From Berghia stephanieae (Eukaryota; Mollusca; Gastropoda; Nudibranchia; Aeolidiidae), in the NCBI GenBank assembly GCA_034508935.3, contig CM067442.1:143033099-143097098 (forward strand): a stretch of 64,000 nucleotides of DNA, given 5' to 3'. Shown one piece after another: positions 59,001-64,000 of the stretch. The number at the start of each line of letters is the position of its first letter. The first letter of the stretch is position 1. The notes under the pieces were generated by a model. It saw only the letters and a list, made by a program, of their open reading frames with translations, searched no databases and had not been told where the DNA came from. Made by a program: the position numbers and the translations under genes.

Positions 59001-60597
59001 CATGCAACCTCTTTACACGTTATAAATGCATTGGATTCTCAATTTATATTTGCTACATTACATGCTGATTTAAGCAAATCGATAATCATGATAAATTACC
59101 ATTGAATTATCTATCGTAAAGTACTTTCCACCAGATCTAACAGACCCAGCTACCTAATCACTGCTGGGTCAACAGGGGGTGGCAGTGACAAAAATTGTGA
59201 TTAAAAACAGCACATTTGGACCATAGTCTTCTACAAGCTTAGTAGTAAAGGGCAAATTAAAGTAAATTTAATAAATAAACCGGTAAAAACTAATTTAAAA
59301 ATGAACTTACGTGGAAATTCATTTAATGCATTTGAACTCAGGTTAAGACAACTGAGAAAATTAAAGTTTCCAAAGACACGCTGATCAGGGGAGAAAAAAG
59401 AAAACAGGAATGTTTTAAAATATCTGCATCCATTTAATAAAACTATAAAATAACTGATCGACCAATCAATGTGATATTGCCATTCGGCTGATAACCATAT
59501 CTTTAAAATATTTTAAAATTTAAAAATCACCTGGTCTTAGATATCTGGAAAATTATCCAATTCTAATTATCAATGTTGTACAATTATTTACTCCATTTTC
59601 ACTCTTGTCAAAGTTAGAACGCTTTCAATACTATCAGGGTTAAAAATATTGAGCTAGATATAGCGCAATATCCACTAAATGTGCTCAAAGCGCTTTACAA
59701 GGGGTCCCTGGTCAACAGCAACATTTAACATGTAGGACGGGACACGACGCCTGTAAGGCGATATTACAATTTTTCGGACAAAGACAACGCTGTAAACAAC
59801 CAGGTACTCATTTTACACCCGAGTACGGTGAGAATGTGAGTAAAGAGCCATTTCCAAGGATTCAACTATGCACGAGCGCGAGGTCGAACCCAGGACCTTC
59901 CGATCCGAAAGCGAGTGTCATACCACGAGACCACATAGCCAACTCAGGGGGCAAAAATTTACTGAACATTTATTATGCAAACACATTGGCCACCCTTTTA
60001 TAAGTGTTAAACACCAATAAAAAAGATGTGCTAACTTTTATTCAATTCATCAGGTAATTGGAAAATATACTGAGAGTTTTTTAATATACTATATTCCCTA
60101 TATCAGTGCTGATGGTGACAAAAAGGAGGAAAATTAGGAATGGTTTTCTTTAGCCCACATGTTTACTTCACTAACCCCCACTTTTAGAGCCATTGAGATG
60201 ATAAACTACTCTAGCTATCTTCTGGATAAGGGGGGGGGGGGGGGGGGGGGGGAAACTGCACCAGTCTGTTCCACCACATATCAAATCAGAAAATTTGATT
60301 GAGGAAAATTAGTTTCTAAAGGAGGAAATTCATCTGAAACCAAAATCGCGGATTTCCGCGGATCCGAGGAAAACCATCAGCACTGCTATATATACAGATA
60401 ATTGGCAACCTAGTTTTAATCTTTAGTTTTCAACTTACAGGAATACGAAAGAGGTAATTGTCTGAAATGTTGAGCAAATTCAGATATCTAATCATAGACA
60501 TATCTTCAGGGAGCTCAGTCAAACCATTTTTAGACAAAACCACTCCTCTTGCTTCTCGACACTTGAATCCAAATCGATTAGGGACTTTCCCCAACAT
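46859..60597 (-). CDS. Leucine-rich-repeat protein with C-terminal Cys module, 8 coding exons, 357 aa
   Basis: Likely an intracellular scaffold or adaptor protein built on a solenoid of leucine-rich repeats. Exons (high to low): 60597-60439, 59380-59311, 58225-58114, 57088-57034, 54230-54070, 50894-50770, 48090-47908, 47067-46859. All have AG acceptors and GT donors (mostly GTAAGT), and phases 0,1,2,0,2,1,1 are compatible. Start is ATG at 60597, in frame after an upstream stop in the 5' exon; no signal peptide. About nine ~23-residue repeats (LxLxxNxLxxIP style) span residues 18-228, e.g. LNISDNYLFRIP, LYMNDNNIREIP, IDISGNNMECLP. The tail has SLTDMAMCAVKEYG, a CNKC pair (residues 296-299) and YIYCREHF. 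This tail layout, length and repeat number recall LRRC58/LRRC28-type proteins; orthology is unproven. Introns are heavily invaded by repeats. Confidence 0.85.
47672..47889. mobile_element. Short hAT-like MITE (family Z?) next to exon donor
   Basis: 218 bp with ends CAGACCTGCC and GGCAGGTCTG. Flanks CTAAAAAA and CTAAAATG agree at seven of eight positions, fitting an 8 bp duplication. Its right end is 18 bp from the exon at 47908. Confidence 0.6.
47908..48090 (-). CDS. LRR gene, coding exon (residues 228-289)
   Basis: Acceptor ATATTTTCCACAG, donor GTAAAC. It encodes the non-LRR linker: RCQTFVKYQVDGDNIKDCWE, a proline patch VVPPPTPRKSP, and SLTDMAMCAVKEYGL, which resembles the helical block before the Cys module in LRRC-type tails. 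Confidence 0.85.
48300..48612 (-). mobile_element. F2 SINE-like element, copy 3
   Basis: 313 bp, flanked by perfect 12 bp duplications ATCAGGAATAAT (48288-48299 and 48613-48624). It lies in the intron between exons 8 and 7 of the LRR gene, in the gene's orientation. Confidence 0.85.
48633..49644 (-). mobile_element. Older F1 SINE split by a younger F1
   Basis: Left part 48633-48824 and right part from about 49321 to 49644 read continuously across the younger insertion (GATCACCTAAAA joined to AGTCTCATCCAGAC). Its 3' stem has changed on both sides: GTGTT (48654-48658) pairs with AACAC (48685-48689). Confidence 0.75.
48836..49320 (-). mobile_element. Younger F1 SINE nested in F1
   Basis: Complete F1 ends. 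It is flanked by ATCACCTAAAA at 48825-48835 and 49323-49333, a duplication of the host F1's own sequence. Confidence 0.8.
49780..50282 (-). mobile_element. F1 SINE-like element
   Basis: Full-length, flanked by decayed duplications GTAACAAAGTTGT (49767-49779) and GTAAACATAGTTGT (50283-50296). Confidence 0.75.
50770..50894 (-). CDS. LRR gene, coding exon (residues 186-228)
   Basis: Acceptor TTTGTATTTCAG, donor GTAAGT. Encodes LTHIPSELSQIITLSRIDIS and GNNMECLPSSLLKLKNN, the last two repeats. Confidence 0.85.
51440..52140. repeat. Minisatellite, ~36-60 bp units
   Basis: About 17 imperfect units built from GTGGTGGTTGTAGTAGTAG and GTGGTAGGGATGATGATG blocks. The His/Thr-rich minus-strand frame across it is a by-product. 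Confidence 0.9.
52606..52640. repeat. (GA)n-poly-G tract
   Basis: Short GA run followed by 17-18 G. Confidence 0.9.
53247..54021 (-). mobile_element. F1 SINE interrupted by a minisatellite
   Basis: 53247-53280 matches the F1 3' stem region (CATATCAGCGCCAGTAAAA), and 53572-54021 matches the rest of F1 from AGTAAAAAGGG onward. Between them, 53320-53575 is a GTGGTTGTAGTAG/GTAGTGATGATG minisatellite like that at 51440-52140. The 5' end of the SINE is 48 bp from the LRR exon at 54070. Confidence 0.7.
54070..54230 (-). CDS. LRR gene, coding exon (residues 133-186)
   Basis: Acceptor TTTTCCTTCTGCAG, donor GTGAGT. Encodes YLCLYDNPLKYIPASICHAK and KCSLTYIPPSISQCYQLHTL, two and a half repeats. Confidence 0.85.
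54258..54640 (-). mobile_element. LINE 3' fragment (CR1/L2-like) with ATT tail
   Basis: The minus strand encodes a decayed C-terminus including KIGEQSFQFSAPHFWNSLPS, the conserved LINE tail block. A 3' UTR follows, with GTAAAGCGCTTAGAGC and GGTAAAGCGCTACGTAAATG, then (ATT)n. It sits in the intron just upstream of exon 54070-54230. Confidence 0.75.
54648..54690 (-). mobile_element. F1 3' fragment
   Basis: GGGTTTTACAGCACTTGCAAC only; a short relic. Confidence 0.45.
55112..55382. repeat. Fragments of MITE Y and F1
   Basis: 55119-55160 starts CATACCTGCCTACACG like MITE Y, and AGTGGATTAGCTATCATGG near 55250 continues it; its right end is missing. 55319-55382 (GAAGACGCAGCTAGTGACC, TGCCCATAATGGGAGG) is an F1 5' fragment. 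Confidence 0.5.
55708..56238 (-). mobile_element. F1 SINE-like element
   Basis: Nearly complete (5' tip shortened), flanked by TCAGTCGGAAGG (55696-55707) and TCAGTCAGAAGG (56239-56250). Confidence 0.8.
56239..57033. other. Intron sequence, mostly unrecognised
   Basis: 56635-56755 (CTGCCAGGACCAG, GGGGATAGAAGACTCAGCAAG) is a diverged F1 5' fragment. The rest is unassigned intron. Confidence 0.45.
57034..57088 (-). CDS. LRR gene, coding exon (residues 114-132)
   Basis: 55 bp mini-exon with acceptor TTTTTATTTCTAG and donor GTAAGT. Encodes ENRITRLPSSLFRIPVLE, a single repeat core. Confidence 0.8.
57313..58021. mobile_element. MITE family X, copy 2 (TTAA target), unfilled for F2
   Basis: 709 bp with ends GGGCGTTTGGGTCT and AGACCCAAACCGCCC between perfect TTAA (57309-57312 and 58022-58025). 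It has a single GACACAGTTTCCCATACC at 57788-57804, where copy 1 carries an F2 SINE. Confidence 0.85.
58114..58225 (-). CDS. LRR gene, coding exon (residues 77-114)
   Basis: Acceptor TTTACATTCCTCCAG, donor GTAAGT. Encodes LYMNDNNIREIPEEI and VLQRLQFLFLA. Confidence 0.85.
58346..58764. mobile_element. MITE family Y, copy 1
   Basis: 419 bp with ends CATACCTGTCTACTC and AGAGTAGGCAGGTATG (inverted with one mismatch), flanked by CCTCAG on both sides (58340-58345 and 58765-58770). Homologous to 63094-63480. Confidence 0.7.
58838..58957. repeat. Repeat family V fragment
   Basis: AACCTTGAACGTTTATAGTC, GGTTAATACAGTTTA and CGTGGATGGCAAAAAG match 7300-7420. Confidence 0.55.
59311..59380 (-). CDS. LRR gene, coding exon (residues 54-77)
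   Basis: 70 bp, acceptor TTCTCCCCTGATCAG, donor GTAAGT. Encodes FLSCLNLSSNALNEFP, one repeat. Confidence 0.85.
59653..59945 (-). mobile_element. tRNA-derived SINE with LINE-like tail, copy 2
   Basis: Same family as 9096-9415: head with GTCTCGTGGTATGACACTCG and GGTTCGACC, tail GTAAAGCGCTTTGAGC...GCGCTATATC. Flanks TCAGGGTTAAAAAT and TCAGGGGGCAAAAAT are a decayed duplication. Confidence 0.75.
60104..60385. mobile_element. hAT-like MITE, 282 bp
   Basis: Ends CAGTGCTGATGG and CCATCAGCACTG are perfect inverses. CTATAT-type flanks suggest an 8 bp duplication. It contains a poly-G tract at about 60231-60252. Confidence 0.65.
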
Positions 60598-60604
60598 TTC
60601 ACCG
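60439..60604 (-). CDS. LRR gene, first coding exon (residues 1-53)
   Basis: Acceptor CATAATTTAATTTCAG, donor GTAAGT. The ATG at 60597 opens MLGKVPNRFGFKCREARG, then the first repeats (VVLSKNGLTELPEDM, LNISDNYLFRIP). An upstream start would need a different 5' exon; the frame at 61142-61381 does not join in phase through a strong donor. Confidence 0.8.
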
Positions 60605-61626
60605 CTGAAATTAAATTATGAACGCATATAGCAACATGGAAAGAGTTGTAGTAAAATAAAATTTTGTGCACAGCAGTTATCCTTCATACATTTGATATCT
60701 CATTTTAAGCAAGAAATTCCTCTTTCTCATTTTACAGGAAATTTCACCTTCAATCTCATTTCCAACATTTCCGACCAATTTCCAACTTTCCGACTTCCCT
60801 GGACACCCTGTAGAAGAAAAAACTCGCCTCTTCAACATAAAAAAAACAGTTCTATAAACGAAAATACAGTCTCCCTAGCCAAAATCGACCAATATGACTA
60901 GGGAGACCAAAATCTAGGTGCCCCTCGCCAAATTGGCCGATTTTGGCGAGGGACTAGATCTGTAAATGAGGTCTATAAAAATTGACTGAAACTCTTTGAC
61001 AAACTGAAGATTCAATTATTTTTTTAAAAATAAGGGCATCATTGGAGAGGAGAGTGATAAATACAATATATCAAAATAGTGGGTGTTATTTCTTACTGGA
61101 AGTCTGGAAGTATGACGTCATAATTTGATGTAGAAGGAATGCTAAATAAACCAAATAAGCATGTCATTCATATAGGTAAAGATGACTTCATCAAAGTCAT
61201 ATTCCTGCCTCTGGAATTTTTTTGACATAGAAAAATAATCACCATTATTATCTTTAACTTCTAGCCATGACCAATTGAATTTATTCCTCACGGGACTCGC
61301 ATCTTTATCGATGCTCGACAAGTCTGAATTGCGATCCACGAACAGCTCAGCCATTGTGAGAACATAAGAATTATGTAGCAATGAGCAAACTTGATTTTCA
61401 ATCAGTAAATGACAGAGAAAAAAAAAACTTAAATAAATATGACTTCAGGCCAATACACTGAATTATTAAGTAGAAGTGAATTATCAAAACTTCGGCAGGC
61501 GTAGCGGAAAAATTCAAAGAATCGAAATGACGGTAAATCGTCACAAAACAGCAAGCTCGCTTGGGCTTGAGCAAAACAATGCCAGAAAACGTCCTGATTT
61601 GCACGGGAATTAATTAGGCTACTTAC
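60605..61626 (-). other. Intron 1 of LRR gene with MITE and zinc-finger relics
   Basis: 60730-60815 is a decayed hAT-like end (see 51183-53012). 60869-60911 is a 10 bp inverted pair, GTCTCCCTAG / CTAGGGAGAC. 61142-61350 holds a separate coding relic, listed on its own. Confidence 0.5.
61142..61350 (-). pseudogene. KFNWSWLE-type zinc-finger N-terminus relic
   Basis: A minus-strand frame starts ATG in good context and includes KFNWSWLEVKDNNGDYF. I recall this block as the start of CxxC zinc-finger proteins related to hAT/ZMYM-like genes in many animals. After GDYF the family continuation (KKIPEAGI) appears in the next frame and meets a stop, so it looks like a decayed fragment. Alternatively it is an unrelated first exon. 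The family name is from memory. Confidence 0.4.
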
Positions 61627-61745
61627 CATTGTTCCTTATGATCAGGTACTAAAATCAGTGAAGAAACGGTCAACCAGTTTGTTTACAACGTGAGGCAATC
61701 GAAATGTGCTTGTAGCAATCTATCCTAACTTTCGATTTGAAGATG
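61627..61745 (-). other. LRR gene, putative 5' noncoding exon
   Basis: Ends at donor ATG|GTAAGT (donor GT at 61626-61625). Joined to the 60604 acceptor, the reading frame is open only from a TGA in this exon onward, so the first in-frame Met is in the next exon. The upstream limit is a guess; no TATA box or initiator is evident. Confidence 0.5.
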
Positions 61746-62280
61746 TCTACATAACGGACTTGCGGCATTCGCAATTTACTTTATCATAGTTTTGAGACTC
61801 GCCAGGTAAATGTGGTCAATTTTGGCTTAGATGAAACAGTGAAATTTATCGCTCGGTGGCTCAGTTAAAATTGGCTACAGTTGGGATCACGACGGGTTTG
61901 GAAAGTGAAAAAATAATTTAACGAAGGATGTGTGAAAATACCCAGGGAAGTGTTTAGACACGCCTTTTATAAAAAGCATCGCTTTGTCTTGGCAATATAT
62001 ACATCGTTAATATAAACGGTCCCCATGAGCTATGCGTAGCGCTGCGGAACACTCCTAATTATTTTACGGTCATTCGACTACGATTTGTGAATTCTTTCTT
62101 TTTTTATTACTTTCTTTCTTTCTTTCCTTTTTTAAATATTTGAATTTGACAAATTGACTGATTTCAGTTAATTGACTGAGAATTTACAGGTCTAGAGGGA
62201 CACAAATCTTGGTCTCCCTAGACACTTCCTACGAATATCACAGTTGTCATCGGGGTATTCTATTTACTAAACAAATATAA
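61746..62280. other. Upstream region of LRR gene, nothing recognised
   Basis: It may hold the promoter, but I see no motif I would defend. Confidence 0.4.
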
Positions 62281-62282
62281 AG

Positions 62283-62450
62283 CAGACCTGCCAACCCTTC
62301 ATATTCCAGAGGTTAGAATCAGAAGGTCAGAAAATAGGAATGAGACAAAAAATAGAAATTTAACAATGGATAGTCCTGTATCGAAATGGCCACCAACTTT
62401 GCCACCAAACATAAAAAGACAGTATTCCGGCACAGCTGGCAAAACCACAC
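62283..62450. repeat. Repeat family Z fragment
   Basis: Starts CAGACCTGCCAACCCTTCA and ends GCACAGCTGGCAA. Similar ends occur at 50970-51122 (GGACCTGCTAAACCTTCACA ... GCACAGCTGGCAAC). Probably a hAT-like MITE. Confidence 0.5.
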
Positions 62451-62933
62451 GGCACATTTATTATTAATTTTCCTACCTAGCTCCCTTTTAAGAAATTTAA
62501 ATTTACCTCTTTAGTCCCCCCCCCCCCCCCTCCATTTTTTTGGACTTACTCTTACCCATCATTAATTTTTGAAAATCTGAATTTTAGGGATAATGACGGA
62601 ATTGTGGAAAAGGAAAAGTGACAATAATGAATGATTCCGCCAAAAGCGGAAGGGTTGGCAGGGAAGCGAATGACAATTTTGGGTTCTGAAATTGGATCCT
62701 TTAATTATTTATTTTCAAAAGCAAATCTGGAAAGAATTCAATACATACTTAAGGTTTACACGCATAGAGGAATCCATGAAAGGTGTATTAGGATCATCCC
62801 ATTGAACGCCATAATTTGTTTTACACCATCCAGAATTAGAACAACAATCACCGCAGCATTTATGCTTGGTACAATATTGCAGAATGTATTCACAATCACA
62901 TTGCGTTTTCCTGGAAAGAGATAATGTATTATG

Positions 62934-63808
62934 TTATTAAGGTTTTTACGGCGCTTGCAACACATTTAAGTCATATCAGCGCCAGCAGAAAGGAAGAAAA
63001 TGGGATAGTAAAAAGTTCTAGAATAAATTCAACTAAGGTACACCCAAGAAAAGGTAAGACAAAGGGGAATTGGTTCATATAGGGAACAGATGCCATACCC
63101 GTCTACTTGAACATTTCAAAATTAGTTGCCAACACAAAATTCATCAGTAATAAATGGTACAATTTTCATAATACTCCAACAATTAACAACAAAAAAGAAG
63201 AAAAATACTGCGTATCTACAACCTTCTATATGTAAAATAAATGTTGACCTCCACCGTTACGAGCTGGCAATCGATTAAGCTATCATGGGCGTGAACTGAG
63301 CAGTAGCCTTTATAACTTTAAGGTTACATTTTTTTTCTTTCTTTGATAACTGCGGGAACTTAAAAAGAAAATTTTTCTTTTTTCTCATACTACGACCAAA
63401 GCATTGTGAAATCAAAATCTGTGTATTTCCTCCTAATTTCCGTAACAATTACAGACGATCCGTAAAAGTAGGCAGGCATGACAGATGCAGAATCCAAGAG
63501 CACACCATCATAATACTTAAGTTTGAGATCACTAACAGTAAAGTCTCATCCAGATACAAGCACAGGTCCCTACTAAGAGGAATATACTCAAATGTTTTAC
63601 AAATCATATATAATACAAATAAGTATAACTCAGTGCATAACAGATGATTTACAAGGAAAAAATATCTCCCAAAACTAACTTCGGTGTACATTTTACTGCT
63701 TCCCTCCCAGCCAGGGTAAAACCAAGTAATCTCATTCCAAGTCAAAGACAGAAAGCATATTGGAAAACAGGTAAAGGGGGATAGAACACTTCGTCCCTGC
63801 CCACTCAG
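62934..63808 (-). mobile_element. F1 SINE-like element interrupted by MITE Y
   Basis: F1 3' part 62934-63093 and 5' part 63481-63808 flank MITE Y copy 2. Part of the usual 5' region is deleted near 63715 (GCCAGGGTAAAACC). Confidence 0.75.
63094..63480. mobile_element. MITE family Y, copy 2, in F1
   Basis: 387 bp with ends CATACCCGTCTACTT and AAGTAGGCAGGCATG, flanked by a perfect 8 bp duplication ACAGATGC (63086-63093 and 63481-63488) of F1 sequence. An 8 bp duplication points to the hAT superfamily. Confidence 0.8.
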
Positions 63809-63907
63809 AGCTTGATTAAGTAGAAAGTCTGAATAAAGAATATGGACAGCCATTGGAAAAGTGAAGTGGGTCGAAATTTGAATAATACTAATACTAAATA
63901 CAATGTT

Positions 63908-64000
63908 TTTGTTTTTAAGGGTTTTACGGCGCTTGCAACACATTTAGGTCATATCAGCGCAAGTAAAAAGGAAGAAAATGGGATAGTAAAAAGTTCTAGA
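63908..64000 (-). mobile_element. F1 SINE-like element, runs off the right edge
   Basis: The 3' stem-loop (ACGGCGCTTGCAACAC ... ATATCAGCGC) and the first ~60 bp of body are visible. Confidence 0.75.

Noticed and set aside
1-64000. Search by eye for LTR pairs, capsid or envelope-bearing elements, and toxin-like genes
   Set aside because: No paired LTRs, protease/integrase motifs or capsid-like frames were recognised; all reverse transcriptases here are of the non-LTR type.

Overview
The window is eukaryotic, AT-rich, repeat-saturated animal DNA with spliced exons. It looks like a marine invertebrate, probably a lophotrochozoan and perhaps a mollusc. The reasons are non-LTR retrotransposons of CR1/L2/Jockey style, tRNA-derived SINEs with LINE-like tails, many short TIR elements, and dispersed SINE-like repeats ending in a GGCGC...GCGCC stem-loop. 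I recall comparable repeats as common in molluscs, but the phylum is an inference. I see no prokaryotic genes, CRISPR array, structural RNA gene or LTR/virus-like element.

Layout. 1-3340: two minus-strand LINE remnants, the first running off the left edge. 3341-9420: quiet DNA, a TTAA-flanked MITE, a cluster of a ~250 bp repeat family split by a tRNA-SINE, a 1.1 kb element with ~310 bp inverted arms, and a second tRNA-SINE. 9420-15860: mostly simple-sequence DNA plus one LINE fragment. 15889-16411: a 523 bp MITE with TA ends. 16481-23602: the most striking object, a 7.1 kb foldback element with ~3.1 and ~3.45 kb inverted arms of nested tandem repeats, bounded by a perfect 9 bp target duplication. 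23777-24450: a 203 bp direct repeat around half of the 523 bp MITE. 25473-31992: a recent 3.25 kb tandem duplication whose breakpoint lies inside a LINE. 30939-34177 and 42731-45591: two longer copies of that LINE. 34471-42304: nested MITEs and SINEs for which unfilled sites are also present in the window.

46859-61627+ (minus strand): the one host gene I can support. It has eight coding exons with compatible splice phases plus a 5' noncoding exon. They encode a 357-residue leucine-rich-repeat protein with about nine repeats and a C-terminal Cys-x2-Cys module, resembling LRRC58/LRRC28-type proteins. Its introns hold most of the SINEs, several hAT-like MITEs and a minisatellite.

Two SINE-like families dominate the right half. 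F1 is ~500-610 bp and F2 ~313-336 bp. Every copy I recognise has the same orientation, with its 3' end on the low-coordinate side. The two families share a 3' stem-loop whose loop is conserved while the stem bases differ in a paired way. That covariation and the Drosophila-FB-like foldback element are the two observations I rate highest. Repeat families are named here with private labels (F1, F2, U, V, W, X, Y, Z); no database search was possible.
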